A stretch of 64,000 nt of DNA, from positions 22,439-86,438 of the forward strand of contig JAHDIS010000006.1 of the NCBI GenBank assembly GCA_020630695.1, in the 5' to 3' direction. The number at the start of each line of letters is the position of its first letter. Position 1 is the first letter of the stretch. This DNA is from Paracoccaceae bacterium (GTDB lineage: Bacteria > Pseudomonadota > Alphaproteobacteria > Rhodobacterales > Rhodobacteraceae). Below are positions 1 through 8,893 of this stretch, piece after piece. The notes under the pieces are model-generated. The model was not told the DNA's origin. It searched no databases and worked only from the letters and a program-made list of their open reading frames with translations. The position numbers were made by a program, and so were the translations under genes.

Positions 1-1280
1 GGTGTCGCAGGTGCGCGGGCCGCCGATGCAGCCAAGACGACCTGTTTGGGACGTACAACAGGCTTGACCGACTTTGCCGGGGCGCGCTGTTCAGTTGCTG
101 CAGCGGCTGCGACAACCTCTTGCTTTGGGGCAGGCTCCACAACCTTTGCCACGACTTCTGGCTTCGCTTCAGGCTTTGTGGCCACCTCTGCCACTTGCTG
201 AAGAACGCTTTCGATATCGTCCTGCACACCGGCAACCAAGGGCGCGACCTCTTTGGCGGGGATCGGACGGGCCTTGGGACGCAGGCTGCGTTTGACCGCG
301 GCATTGGCCACGCGGATCGATTTTGCCCGAGCGCCCGGTGCAGGGGCGTTGTTCGATGCCACCGTCACTGTCTTTTTGCTGACTTTACCCATGTATGGCG
401 GCTTGCCCGGTGCACGCAGCGCCATACGCGACGGTGCGCGACGGAAACCCAAATCCAGAAGCTCAGCCACCTTGGCATTCCGCGATGCAGTGGACCGCCC
501 GCCGAAAACCGTGGCGATCACACGTTCGCGGCCGCGCTCAGCCGATGCGACAAGGTTGAAACCGGCTGCGCGGGTGTATCCTGTCTTGATCCCGTCGGCC
601 CCTTTGTAGCTGTCCAGCAGGCGCCGATTGGTATGCGCGACCGTACGCACCCCCGCATCAGCGGTGCGGCGCGAGAAGAGGTTATAGTACTGCGGATAGT
701 CATAGAGCACATGACGGCCCAGTATTGACATGTCGCGAGCCGTTGAAAGATGCCCCTTTTCAGTAAGCCCGTGGGCATTCTTGAAGGTCGTGCGGGTCAT
801 GCCCATGGCTTTGGCCGTGCGGTTCATTCTGCGGGCGAACGCCGCCTCTGACCCTGAAATTGCCTCGGCAATTGCGGTTGCGGCGTCGTTGGCTGACTTC
901 ACAGCGGCGGCGCGAACCAGATAGCGAAGCTTGATCTTCTGACCGGCCCGCAGGCCAAGTTTAGACGGCGGCTCAGCAGCCGCCTTCTTGGACACCTTGA
1001 CCAGGGTATCCATGGAAATCTCACCGTTTTGCACAGCTTCAAAGGCGACATAGAGTGTCATCATCTTTGTAAGCGAAGCAGGATGAAGGCGCGTGTCTGC
1101 ATTGTCTGCGTGCAGGACTTTGCCGTTTCGGGCGTCCATGACCATAGCCGCATAAGGCGCAGCAACAGCGCTGAGAGGTACAATCAGCGCTAGCCAAATA
1201 AACGTGAATAGATACAGGCCCATTCGGCCCGTCTGCTGCCTGCGACGTCCCGTCACGATCTCTGCCTTTTTCTGCCTCAT
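1..1280 (-). CDS. D-alanyl-D-alanine carboxypeptidase (PBP5/6 type), 3' end off window
   Basis: Serine D,D-carboxypeptidase that trims the terminal D-Ala of peptidoglycan stem peptides in the periplasm. Read on the minus strand, the protein has a hydrophobic signal segment (about residues 20-42) followed by all three penicillin-binding motifs: SLTK (residues 69-72), SAN (129-131) and KTG (232-234). A long Ala/Lys/Pro-rich tail runs off the left edge, so the C-terminus is not seen. The start is uncertain. ATG at 1280 follows a small GC hairpin directly, while GTG at 1256 has a better Shine-Dalgarno (AAAGG) and gives a cleaner signal peptide. The family call is firm; the exact paralogue (DacA, DacC or DacD) cannot be told. 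Confidence 0.9.
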   Translation of the reverse strand, partial: MRQKKAEIVTGRRRQQTGRMGLYLFTFIWLALIVPLSAVAAPYAAMVMDARNGKVLHADNADTRLHPASLTKMMTLYVAFEAVQNGEISMDTLVKVSKKAAAEPPSKLGLRAGQKIKLRYLVRAAAVKSANDAATAIAEAISGSEAAFARRMNRTAKAMGMTRTTFKNAHGLTEKGHLSTARDMSILGRHVLYDYPQYYNLFSRRTADAGVRTVAHTNRRLLDSYKGADGIKTGYTRAAGFNLVASAERGRERVIATVFGGRSTASRNAKVAELLDLGFRRAPSRMALRAPGKPPYMGKVSKKTVTVASNNAPAPGARAKSIRVANAAVKRSLRPKARPIPAKEVAPLVAGVQDDIESVLQQVAEVATKPEAKPEVVAKVVEPAPKQEVVAAAAATEQRAPAKSVKPVVRPKQVVLAASAARAPAT

Positions 1281-1493
1281 GCCCCCGAGTTTTCTCGGTG
1301 GGCTTATTTTTGTTGCGTTTACGCTAGCATGGATAGTGGTTTCAGAAAACCCCGCAGCCGATTGATTTTCCGAAGTTTTTGTCGCAGCCCGCGTCTACAT
1401 ATAGCGCCCCATCGGCATGCCACCCCAAGACCCATGATTATGACTGGAATGTGGCGAATTGTGGCGGAAATAAGGCAGCCCCGCAGGCCATCT

Positions 1494-2189
1494 TCATCCG
1501 ATTTCTGCAACCAGAGAGGGCAGCCCGGACAAATCCTGGACTTCCTTGAAGCGCGGGTGCTCCGGCGCTTCAGCATGTTCCAGATCCCAGCCTAGATCAT
1601 GCGGAACAAAAACGCCCCAACAACCCGCCTCAATTGCCGGCCTCACATCGGATTTCATTGAGTTCCCAACCATCATCGAAGCCCCTGCCCCGCCGGGAAC
1701 CGTCCCAAAAATCCGCTGGTAGGTCGCAATGGTCTTGTCCGATACGATTTCGACCCCGTCGAAAAGATCCCCCAGACCTGACTGGGCCAACTTCCGTTCC
1801 TGATGCAACAGGTCGCCCTTGGTGATCAAAAGAACCCTGTGGGTCTGCGCAACGCTCTCCACCGCTTCTTGCGCATGGGGCAACAGCTCAACCGGATGGT
1901 CCAGCATTTCGCGGCCAGCGGAAAGCAGTTCTGCAATCACGGTTCCGGGAACCCGCCCCTCGGTAACCTCCACGGCTGTTTCGATCATTGAAAGGACAAA
2001 CCCTTTTACACCAAATCCATAGTGTCCAATGTTCCTGCGCTCGGCTTCCAACAAACGGCTCGACAGGTGATCCGGCTCTGCGTGATCTGCCAACAACTCT
2101 GCGAATCGTGCCTGCGTCAGCGAAAAGAACCGTTCATTGTGCCAAAGGGTATCATCCGCATCGAAAGCGATTGTTTGCAGATTTCGCAT
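1494..2189 (-). CDS. HAD-superfamily hydrolase
   Basis: Haloacid dehalogenase-type phosphatase of 231 residues. Motif I is at the N-terminus (FDADDTLW, residues 9-16, with the nucleophile and acid Asp). Motif II is the LLITKGD segment, and the late [13 protein letters not shown] block is the motif III/IV region. A helical cap lies between motifs I and II, as in the phosphoglycolate phosphatase/YjjG-like subfamily. The substrate cannot be assigned. It is encoded upstream of the carboxypeptidase gene on the same strand with about 210 bp between them, and it is divergent from clpS. The ATG at 2189 is chosen because the protein starts just before motif I, as is usual. Confidence 0.85.
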   Translation of the reverse strand: MRNLQTIAFDADDTLWHNERFFSLTQARFAELLADHAEPDHLSSRLLEAERRNIGHYGFGVKGFVLSMIETAVEVTEGRVPGTVIAELLSAGREMLDHPVELLPHAQEAVESVAQTHRVLLITKGDLLHQERKLAQSGLGDLFDGVEIVSDKTIATYQRIFGTVPGGAGASMMVGNSMKSDVRPAIEAGCWGVFVPHDLGWDLEHAEAPEHPRFKEVQDLSGLPSLVAEIG

Positions 2190-2286
2190 CCTAAAGTCCC
2201 TTTGGTTGCAATGCCCCCCTTTTCGCGGCGCACAGTCAGGTTATATACAAAGGCCAATTCCGCAAACGCAAAGCACCAATGACGCA

Positions 2287-2649
2287 ATGACCAATGCACA
2301 GCAATATCGGATAGTTGCCGCAACAGGTGGACCGGACCTGCCCGATGATAGGCAGGGCGATGCAAGCGTGGTCGTGGATGTCAAACCCAAGACCAAACGC
2401 CCCCCTTTGTATAAAGTGCTTTTGCTTAACGACGATTACACCCCCATGGAGTTCGTCGTACACGTTCTGGAACGCTTTTTCGGCATGACACACGCTCAGG
2501 CCTTTGAGGTCATGTTGACCGTTCACAAAAAAGGCGTTGCCGTTGTCGGCGTCTTCAGCCACGAAATCGCCGAAACCAAGGTTGGTCAGGTGATGGATTT
2601 TGCACGGCGTCACCAGCACCCGCTGCAATGCACCATGGAAAAGGAATAG
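2287..2649 (+). CDS. clpS: ATP-dependent Clp protease adaptor ClpS
   Basis: Adaptor that binds the N-domain of ClpA and delivers N-degron substrates to ClpAP in the cytosol. The protein has 120 residues with a flexible N-terminal tail, then the ClpS core: [17 protein letters not shown], which contains the substrate-pocket Asn-Asp pair, and the conserved HKKGVAVVG and CTMEKE segments at the C-terminus. The frame stays open upstream, but ATG 2287 gives the usual ClpS length and leaves room for a promoter between this gene and the divergent HAD gene. The downstream methyltransferase starts 17 bp after the stop, so the two may be cotranscribed. Confidence 0.95.
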   Translation: MTNAQQYRIVAATGGPDLPDDRQGDASVVVDVKPKTKRPPLYKVLLLNDDYTPMEFVVHVLERFFGMTHAQAFEVMLTVHKKGVAVVGVFSHEIAETKVGQVMDFARRHQHPLQCTMEKE

Positions 2650-2666
2650 GCTCGAGAGCCGCCGCC

Positions 2667-3662
2667 ATGAGTTCCGATCGATTGCTCTTTGCCCTTGAAA
2701 CCGGGGGGCTTGCACTGCCGCAATCCGGCACTCTCGCGCTTTGGCGCGCGTCCGGCGATATGGCTCTGTCTGGGCTTGATGCTGGGCGTTGTGAAGTCAT
2801 CCACAGCTTCGCACCAGACTATGACAGCTGGGCACGCCGCGGCATGGCTGTCTCGGTTTCACCCAAAGGCCCCTATGCCGCCAGCATCGTGTTCCTGCCC
2901 CGCGCCCGTGATCTGGCCGAAACCATGATTGCCGAGGCCGAGGCCGCAACACCGGACGGCCTCATCGTGATCAATGGAGCCAAGACCGACGGTATTGAAT
3001 CAATTGCCAAAGCTTTGAAAAAGCGCGTGGCACTGGACGGCGTTGTTTCCAAGGCTCACGGCAAATGCCTCTGGTTCCGAGCACAGGGCGCGTTTTCAGA
3101 TTGGGTGCGGCCGGTTATGTCTGCCAACACGCAGGGCGATATGACGGCACCCGGTATCTTTTCGGCGGATGCCGCCGATCCGGCCTCTGTTGCCTTGGCA
3201 GCCGCGCTGCCCGAGACACTCAAGGGGCAAATAGCAGATCTTGGTGCAGGCTGGGGCTGGTTGTCCCGAGAGATTCTGAGCAAAGACGGTGTGACCGCTC
3301 TGCATCTAGTCGAAGCCGAAGCTCATGCATTGGACTGTGCCCGCCAGAACGTAACGGACCCGCGCGCGCAATTTCATTGGGCTGATGCAACCACCTGGAA
3401 ATCACCGTCGAAAGCGCTGGACGGTGTGATCATGAACCCGCCCTTCCATCAGGGCCGCAAAGCCGACCCACGCATCGGGCAGGCCTTTGTCACAGCAGCA
3501 GCACGCCTTTTGGCGCCGAACGGACAGTTGTGGATGGTCGCAAACCGCCACTTACCTTATGAAACCACGCTCGCAGCCAATTTTCGGGATGTTGCCGAAA
3601 TCGCTGGCAACAATCGTTTCAAGATACTGCACGCCGCGCGGCCCTCTCGCCCGAAGCGGTGA
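2667..3662 (+). CDS. class I SAM-dependent methyltransferase, RsmC-like
   Basis: Probable rRNA guanine-N2 methyltransferase related to RsmC (16S rRNA G1207). The 331-residue protein has a degenerate N-terminal half and a C-terminal Rossmann methyltransferase domain. That domain shows a SAM-binding ADLGAGWGWLS loop and the NPPF catalytic motif (VIMNPPFHQG) typical of base-N-methyltransferases; two-domain architecture and length match RsmC. ATG 2667 is preferred over an in-frame ATG at 2628, which would overlap clpS. The exact target nucleotide is inferred from the family and is not shown by the sequence. Confidence 0.85.
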   Translation: MSSDRLLFALETGGLALPQSGTLALWRASGDMALSGLDAGRCEVIHSFAPDYDSWARRGMAVSVSPKGPYAASIVFLPRARDLAETMIAEAEAATPDGLIVINGAKTDGIESIAKALKKRVALDGVVSKAHGKCLWFRAQGAFSDWVRPVMSANTQGDMTAPGIFSADAADPASVALAAALPETLKGQIADLGAGWGWLSREILSKDGVTALHLVEAEAHALDCARQNVTDPRAQFHWADATTWKSPSKALDGVIMNPPFHQGRKADPRIGQAFVTAAARLLAPNGQLWMVANRHLPYETTLAANFRDVAEIAGNNRFKILHAARPSRPKR

Positions 3663-3701
3663 AGTGTCGTAGCGTGACGACGAACCAGACAGGGATTCTC
3701 T

Positions 3702-4502
3702 ATGAGCTTTTCCATCGAAGGAAAGACCGCGATTGTCACCGGAGCCGCCAATGGCGTCGGTCTCGCGATCGCGCGGCATTTTGTAAACAAGGGTGCCAAT
3801 GTCATCTTCGCCGACATGGACGAAGAACAGCTGATCAAGGAATGCGGCGAGGCACAGGACGAAGGCAATGTCCGCTACTTTGCCGGTGACCTACGCGAGA
3901 GGCTTACCATGGCCAACCTGCTTTCCGCGACGCTGGATGCCTTTGACCGAGTGGATATTCTGGTCAACGGCTCCCGCCAGATGATGCCATCCGATCCTCT
4001 GGATATCGAAGACGATTCCGTGGAACGCATGCTTGGCCAAAATATGACAACAGCCCTGCGCATGACCCAATTAGTCAGCAAACGCATGATCAAACAGGCT
4101 GAGGGACAGGAAGAAGGACAGGTTGGTGCAATCGTCAATCTGTCCTCGATCGCAGCGCGGCGCTCTCACCCCTCCTTGCTGGGATATTCGGTGTCCTGTG
4201 CTGCACTGGATCAGATGACCCGGTCGATGGCGGTTGTCTTGGCCCCGGAACGGATCCGGGTGAACGCCGTGTCGTTTGGATCACTGATGTCCGCAAGTCT
4301 CAAGGATACGTTGCGCGAACACGCGGATTATCGTGACGACATCGAAGCCCACACACCTTTGGGGCGTATCGCCGGACCAAGGGAACTGGCCGAAGCGGTG
4401 CAATTTCTGTCAAGCGAGGCGGCCGGTTTTGTCACTGGTCAGATCATGACCATCGACGGTGGGCGCACCCTGCTGGATCCCGTGGCCGCTCCGGCACACT
4501 GA
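3702..4502 (+). CDS. SDR-family protein with atypical active site
   Basis: Short-chain dehydrogenase/reductase fold, 266 residues. The cofactor-binding TGAANGVG motif is intact near residue 14, and the C-terminal FVTGQIMTIDGG segment is typical. The catalytic site is not canonical: the Ser (NLSS, about 148) and Tyr162 are present, but the YxxxK lysine position is Cys166, and the usual NNAG motif reads NGS (89-91). It may therefore be a weak, altered or non-catalytic SDR. It lies upstream of hemF in the same direction (79 bp gap). The substrate is unknown. Confidence 0.85.
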   Translation: MSFSIEGKTAIVTGAANGVGLAIARHFVNKGANVIFADMDEEQLIKECGEAQDEGNVRYFAGDLRERLTMANLLSATLDAFDRVDILVNGSRQMMPSDPLDIEDDSVERMLGQNMTTALRMTQLVSKRMIKQAEGQEEGQVGAIVNLSSIAARRSHPSLLGYSVSCAALDQMTRSMAVVLAPERIRVNAVSFGSLMSASLKDTLREHADYRDDIEAHTPLGRIAGPRELAEAVQFLSSEAAGFVTGQIMTIDGGRTLLDPVAAPAH

Positions 4503-4581
4503 ATCCCCGCAATAGGCAATCACCAAGTTGCTCTTGGACACAGGCTTGACTAGCATGGTGTCAACCAAAGAGGACACTTCG

Positions 4582-5472
4582 ATGAAAGATATGTTGGACA
4601 GCGAACGCAGCCGCGCTGCTGAATGGTTCCGTACGCTTCGGGATGAAATCGTTGGCGCCTTTGAAAAGTTGGAAGACAATCACAGCGACGGCCCTTTCGC
4701 AGAGATGGATGCGGGCCGCTTTGAAGTAACCACGACCAAGCGCCATTCGGATGACGGATCAGACGCAGGTGGTGGCCTGATGAGCGTCATGCGCGGTGGC
4801 CGGGTGTTTGAGAAGGTCGGCGTGAATGTGTCGACGGTTTACGGGCAACTCGGGCCGCAAGCGCAAAAAGCAATGGCAGCCCGCGGCGTTCCCGGCATGG
4901 AAGACGATCCCAGTTTCTGGGCCAGCGGCATCAGCCTCGTGGCTCATATGCAAAACCCACACTGCCCCGCCGTACATATGAACACCCGGATGTTCTGGAC
5001 CCCGCATGCTTGGTGGTTCGGAGGTGGGTCGGATCTGAACCCCTGCATCGAATACGACGAAGACACTGCCCATTTTCATGCCACGCAAAAGGCGCATCTG
5101 GATCCGCACGGAACCGAACACTACCCGCGCCTCAAGGAATGGGCCGACGAATACTTCTATGTTCCGCACCGGGGACGCGCACGTGGGGTCGGCGGAATTT
5201 TCATGGACGATCGGAACTCCGGCGATTGGGAAGCGGATTTCACCCTGACACAGGATATCGGCCGTGCCTTTCTTCCCGCCTATGTTCCACTGGTCGAAAA
5301 GCGCCGCGTGCAGGCATTCACCGATGCGGACAAGGACACTCAGCTCGTGCATCGCGGGTTGTACGCGGAATACAACCTTGTCTACGACCGCGGCACGAAA
5401 TTTGGCCTTGCGACGGGGCATGATGCCAATGCTGTCCTGATGAGTCTTCCGCCATTGGCAAAGTGGGTTTGA
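4582..5472 (+). CDS. hemF: oxygen-dependent coproporphyrinogen-III oxidase
   Basis: Catalyses oxidative decarboxylation of coproporphyrinogen III to protoporphyrinogen IX in haem and bacteriochlorophyll synthesis, using O2. The 296-residue protein carries the long, nearly invariant HemF core: the VHMNTRMFWTP and WWFGGGSDLNP segments, the GGIFMDD block and the GLYAEYNLVYDRGTKFGL segment near the C-terminus. ATG 4582 is chosen because of the AAGAGGA ribosome-binding site at 4568-4574 and the family length; in-frame starts at 4528 and 4555 would add unconserved residues. It is followed by a GC-rich cruciform and the convergent rluE gene. Confidence 0.97.
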   Translation: MKDMLDSERSRAAEWFRTLRDEIVGAFEKLEDNHSDGPFAEMDAGRFEVTTTKRHSDDGSDAGGGLMSVMRGGRVFEKVGVNVSTVYGQLGPQAQKAMAARGVPGMEDDPSFWASGISLVAHMQNPHCPAVHMNTRMFWTPHAWWFGGGSDLNPCIEYDEDTAHFHATQKAHLDPHGTEHYPRLKEWADEYFYVPHRGRARGVGGIFMDDRNSGDWEADFTLTQDIGRAFLPAYVPLVEKRRVQAFTDADKDTQLVHRGLYAEYNLVYDRGTKFGLATGHDANAVLMSLPPLAKWV

Positions 5473-5509
5473 CGCAACCACATACGTGACATCCAGGCCT
5501 CTGGGTATT

Positions 5510-5573
5510 GGCGGGACGGCGGGCGGGGCGATGTTCCGGCCCGGCCGGAACCAGCGGCGTCAGGCGTCCCGCC
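5510..5573. repeat. nested inverted repeat between convergent hemF and rluE
   Basis: An outer 9-bp inverted repeat (GGCGGGACG at 5510-5518 and its complement at 5565-5573) encloses a perfect inner one (GTTCCGGCC at 5533-5541 and its complement at 5543-5551, one-base centre). It sits between two convergent genes, with the right outer arm inside the end of rluE. There is no T-tract. It could act as a bidirectional terminator or an RNA-stabilising hairpin. Confidence 0.5.
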
Positions 5574-6105
5574 ACTGACCCTGTGCAAGCCCGTCGAGTG
5601 ACCAGTCACCAACCGACCATCGCACCAGACGAAGACACGGCAGGCCGACATGCGCAGTCATCCGGCGAACCTGCCGGTTGCGCCCCTCGGTGATGGTCAG
5701 CTTTATCCAGCTATCCGGCACGGTCTTGCGGTAGCGTACAGGCGGATCACGCTCCCAGATGTCTGGCGGATCGATTGCCTCGGCACACGCAGGCCGGGTC
5801 GGCCCATCCTTCAGCGTGACCCCGGCACGCAAGGCCTGCAGCTGTTCTTCGCTTACAAGACCCTCGACCTGAACAAGATAGGTTTTGGGTTTTTTGAACT
5901 TGGGGCTCGCGATCCTGGCCTGCAACCGACCATCGTCCGTCAGAACCATCAAGCCTTCACTATCGCGATCCAGACGCCCGGCCGGGTAGACGCCGGGCAC
6001 GTCCACAAATTCGGACAAGGTTGGCCGTGGGCTGCCTTGGGTGCCCTTGTCCGTGAACTGGGACAAAACACCAAAGGGCTTGTTGAACAGGATCACGCGA
6101 CTCAT
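5560..6105 (-). CDS. rluE: 23S rRNA pseudouridine synthase RluE-type
   Basis: RsuA/RluB/E/F-family pseudouridine synthase acting on 23S rRNA (RluE modifies U2457 in E. coli). The 181-residue protein lacks an S4 domain, as RluE does. It begins with [12 protein letters not shown] and carries the catalytic-Asp motif [10 protein letters not shown] at about residues 43-52, then the GRNRQVRRM motif. Its start overlaps the end of tadA by 4 bp, so the two are translationally coupled. Assignment to RluE rather than RluF rests on length and the missing S4 domain. Confidence 0.88.
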   Translation of the reverse strand: MSRVILFNKPFGVLSQFTDKGTQGSPRPTLSEFVDVPGVYPAGRLDRDSEGLMVLTDDGRLQARIASPKFKKPKTYLVQVEGLVSEEQLQALRAGVTLKDGPTRPACAEAIDPPDIWERDPPVRYRKTVPDSWIKLTITEGRNRQVRRMTAHVGLPCLRLVRWSVGDWSLDGLAQGQWRDA

Positions 6106-6554
6106 GTCCGGCGCCCTGCAAAAAATTTGCGCAGCAATTCCGAAGCAGGTTCAGCAGACAGCCCGTCATAAATTTCGGGCATATGATGGCATTGCGCATG
6201 GGAAAAAACCCGCGCGCCCTGCGCCACCCCGCCGGATTTGGGATCGGCTGCACCATAATAGAGCCGCCGAATCCGTGCGAATGAAATGGCGGCTGCGCAC
6301 ATTGGGCACGGTTCAAGCGTCACATAGAGGTCGTGATCAGGAAGACGCTCCTGCCCCAATGCCGCGCAAGCTTCCCGAATGGCGAGGATTTCGGCATGGG
6401 CTGTCGGATCATTCAGTTCGCGGGTGCGATTACCCGCCTGCGCGATGACAGTCCCATCGCTCGATGTCACCACAGCGCCCACCGGCACTTCGCCGCGCTG
6501 TGCGGCCGCCTGCGCTTCGGCAAGCGCGATATCCATATGGCTGGCAAAAGTCAT
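6102..6554 (-). CDS. tadA: tRNA(Arg) adenosine-34 deaminase TadA
   Basis: Zinc-dependent deaminase converting A34 to inosine in tRNA-Arg(ACG). The 150-residue protein contains the zinc/catalytic motif HAE (in [12 protein letters not shown]), the second zinc motif PCPMC (in [12 protein letters not shown]), and the GAADPKSGG segment typical of TadA. ATG 6554 is used; an in-frame TTG at 6575 would add seven residues lacking family support. It is upstream of and overlaps rluE, and is divergent from rluB. Confidence 0.93.
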   Translation of the reverse strand: MTFASHMDIALAEAQAAAQRGEVPVGAVVTSSDGTVIAQAGNRTRELNDPTAHAEILAIREACAALGQERLPDHDLYVTLEPCPMCAAAISFARIRRLYYGAADPKSGGVAQGARVFSHAQCHHMPEIYDGLSAEPASELLRKFFAGRRT

Positions 6555-6648
6555 GGCTGTATCTAGCCCTATCAAACGCCGTGTGAAAGCACCTGTCGCA
6601 TCAAAGCGCCTTTGACAGCGCGGCGTGATACGTTAGACGGGCCGCATC

Positions 6649-7593
6649 ATGTCCAGTTCCAACACACCAGAATCCCCCTCGAAAACGCCGCCGGGCGAAC
6701 GCATCGCCAAAGTGATCGCGCGATCCGGGCTAGCGTCGCGCAGAGAAGCAGAGCGCCTGATCGAGGCAGGGCGTGTATCCGTCAACGGCACAATCATTGA
6801 TCGTGCGGCTTTGAACGTCACACCGAACGACAAGATCGTCGTGGATGGCAAACCACTGGACGCACCCGAAGAAGAACGGTTGTGGCTCTACCACAAACCA
6901 ACCGGGCTGGTGACGACAAACAAGGACGAGCAAGGCAGACCCACGATCTATGATGATCTGCCGGACGATTTGCCTCGGGTCATGAGCGTCGGGCGTCTGG
7001 ATCTCAACTCCGAGGGCCTGTTGCTGCTGACCAATGACGGTGGCGTCAAACGCAAACTCGAGCTGCCCTCGACCGGTTGGCTGCGCAAGTACCGCGTCCG
7101 GGTCAATGGCAGACCGAATGACACCATGTTGCAACCGCTTCGGGACGGTTTGGTTGTGGACGGCCAAAGATTTCAGCCGATGATCGTCACTCTGGATCGG
7201 CAACAGGGCGCGAATGCTTGGCTGACAGTCGGGCTGCGCGAAGGAAAGAATCGCGAGATTCGCCGCGCCATGACCGACATCGGTCTGAACGTGAATCGGT
7301 TGATCCGGGTGTCCTACGGACCATTCCAGCTGGGTCAGTTGAAACAAGGCGAGGTTCAGGAAGTCCGCCGCAAGATCTTGCGCGACCAGTTGGGCTTGGA
7401 TGGCGCCAAGGCAGACCGTCCGGTTCCTCAGAGACGGCGCAGCGGCGCAAACGACGCCAGCAAGTCTTTGAAATCCGGTAATAATCGCTCCAAACCCGAT
7501 AGCAAAGGGCGGAACGCAGCGTCCGCCAAGCGATCGTTGAAGCCACGTCCCAAGACTGGCAAAAGTGGCGCAAACAAAGGCAGAAACGGCTAA
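6649..7593 (+). CDS. rluB: 23S rRNA pseudouridine synthase RluB-type
   Basis: Pseudouridine synthase of the RsuA/RluB family, 314 residues. An S4 RNA-binding domain (about 17-64, with SRREAERLIEAGRVSVNG) precedes the synthase domain, which carries the catalytic motif GRLDLNSEGLL and the GKNREIRR segment. The last ~70 residues form a very basic, low-complexity Lys/Arg/Ser tail, common in alphaproteobacterial RluB and likely to bind rRNA. A hairpin with a T-run follows (7621-7640). U2605 of 23S rRNA is the target known for RluB; here this is inferred. Confidence 0.9.
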   Translation: MSSSNTPESPSKTPPGERIAKVIARSGLASRREAERLIEAGRVSVNGTIIDRAALNVTPNDKIVVDGKPLDAPEEERLWLYHKPTGLVTTNKDEQGRPTIYDDLPDDLPRVMSVGRLDLNSEGLLLLTNDGGVKRKLELPSTGWLRKYRVRVNGRPNDTMLQPLRDGLVVDGQRFQPMIVTLDRQQGANAWLTVGLREGKNREIRRAMTDIGLNVNRLIRVSYGPFQLGQLKQGEVQEVRRKILRDQLGLDGAKADRPVPQRRRSGANDASKSLKSGNNRSKPDSKGRNAASAKRSLKPRPKTGKSGANKGRNG

Positions 7594-7620
7594 TCTGGCA
7601 TTAACTCTTCCTAGTTTTTC

Positions 7621-7640
7621 CCGGCCCGTGCCGGATTTTT
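7621..7640 (+). terminator. rho-independent terminator after rluB
   Basis: Stem CCGGC (7621-7625), loop CCGT, stem GCCGG (7630-7634), followed directly by ATTTTT. It lies 28 bp after the rluB stop and before the TelA-cluster genes. Confidence 0.65.
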
Positions 7641-7668
7641 GCCCGGATTCGCCGTCATCTTTGCGAGC

Positions 7669-7866
7669 ATGATGTTTACGCTCATAGCTCTTGCGATCGG
7701 TTGTTTGTCGCTGTTTCTGATGCTTGGTGGTCTGCGCATGGTAGCCACCGATACATTCGAAATTTTGTCAAAAATGACCGTGCGCGCGCGCAACGACGGG
7801 GAACTCGTCCCGCGTCTCGCCTTTGTCATGCTTTGGGGCATGATCTTTGTCCTGAGCTATTTTTGA
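7669..7866 (+). CDS. small membrane protein, first gene of TelA/XpaC cluster
   Basis: A 65-residue protein with two predicted membrane segments (about residues 3-22 and 49-63) and a short charged loop between them. No family was recognised. ATG 7669 or 7672 is chosen; an in-frame TTG at 7639 lies in the terminator after rluB and is unlikely. The stop is 12 bp before the first XpaC-like gene, on the same strand, so it probably belongs to that envelope-stress operon and may act with XpaC or TelA. The function is unknown. Confidence 0.6.
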   Translation: MMFTLIALAIGCLSLFLMLGGLRMVATDTFEILSKMTVRARNDGELVPRLAFVMLWGMIFVLSYF

Positions 7867-7878
7867 GGGCTAACACTG

Positions 7879-8718
7879 ATGGCTATGCAAGATGTAAACG
7901 ATCAAAACAGCCCACTCCAGAAGACAGCTTTTTTGGGGTCTGGCTTGAACATTCTCTTTTTCGCCGCCTTTCCACTGGTTCTTTGGATGTTCCAAGGATC
8001 TGCAGTACTGATCGCCACTGCGGTTTTGCAGTTGTTTCTGCTGTCCTGTGGATTGCGCCTGATCGCGCGCGGCCTGATAGCCGAGGCGCGTTACGACGCG
8101 GCCATCGCCGCGCATGCACCCAAGTGGCCCCTAAAACTTATGGGCGCCTGTTTGATCGGCGTGACCGTATTCCTTTTGGCCGGCCATCATTTCTATACAC
8201 TGTTCATTCCCGCAATGCTGGGATTGGCTTCAGTGGGTCTGACGATTGCCGCTTTCGGGCTGGATCCAATGAAAGACAAGGGAATGGAAAATCGCGAGGA
8301 AGTCGCCGGCATGCTTCTGGCCTCGCAAATCGATCAACACGAACTGGATCTGGCCAGTGCCGTTCATCGCATCGCCGGACTGGGCGATGCCGATCTGACA
8401 CGTCGCACTGAAGCCGCCCAAGACCTTCTGTACAACACCATTGAAAGCGCCCGCGAGGACACAGAAATCCTTCAGCGTAGCCAAAAGCCAATCGCCAAGT
8501 TTGTCCGGATTATCGAGTCTGAAGTTGACCGGCTCGAAAACAGTTGGGAAGGCGATGATTATCTTTTCGCCCGCCGACGGTTTGTTGCCAAACTTGATGT
8601 TCTGATTGAGAGCTTTGGAACCCTTGCCCGCAAAAGTGGCGCACTGGAAGACAAGGACTTTCTGGACGATGAGGCCGAGCTTCTCTTGGATCGCATGCCT
8701 CAGGAATCCGCCGCCTGA
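7879..8718 (+). CDS. XpaC-like (5-bromo-4-chloroindolyl phosphate hydrolysis family) membrane protein
   Basis: A 279-residue protein. The N-terminal ~120 residues hold several hydrophobic segments; the C-terminal half is soluble and helical. The FGLDPMKDKG motif at the junction (about residues 129-138) is shared with the next long gene, indicating tandem paralogues. XpaC-family proteins are commonly encoded next to TelA and were named for an indirect phosphatase phenotype; their biochemical role is unsettled. The Shine-Dalgarno GAGGG lies just upstream of ATG 7879. Confidence 0.8.
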   Translation: MAMQDVNDQNSPLQKTAFLGSGLNILFFAAFPLVLWMFQGSAVLIATAVLQLFLLSCGLRLIARGLIAEARYDAAIAAHAPKWPLKLMGACLIGVTVFLLAGHHFYTLFIPAMLGLASVGLTIAAFGLDPMKDKGMENREEVAGMLLASQIDQHELDLASAVHRIAGLGDADLTRRTEAAQDLLYNTIESAREDTEILQRSQKPIAKFVRIIESEVDRLENSWEGDDYLFARRRFVAKLDVLIESFGTLARKSGALEDKDFLDDEAELLLDRMPQESAA

Positions 8719-8801
8719 CGGCATTTGGACCGACTTCCCCCTAGCAAGCGCAGAAAATAGCCCTTAAGTTCGCCTCAAAGCCATTGCTTCCGAGGGTATA
8801 A

Positions 8802-8891
8802 ATGTCTGGCACTGCCTTGCAGAAGGTTACTTACGTTCTTTTGATCCTTCTATTGTTCGGGATCACCTCTGGTGTCATTGGGGGCCTATAG
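8802..8891 (+). CDS. 29-residue single-pass membrane microprotein
   Basis: A complete small reading frame, ATG 8802 to TAG 8889-8891, with a GAGGG ribosome-binding site at 8792-8796. The protein has a short polar start (MSGTALQKV) and then one hydrophobic stretch of about 18 residues ending GGL. It stops two bases before the start of the second XpaC-like gene, so the two can be translationally coupled. Support is the good RBS, tight spacing and membrane-type composition; no homologue was recalled. Confidence 0.55.
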   Translation: MSGTALQKVTYVLLILLLFGITSGVIGGL

Positions 8892-8893
8892 GC

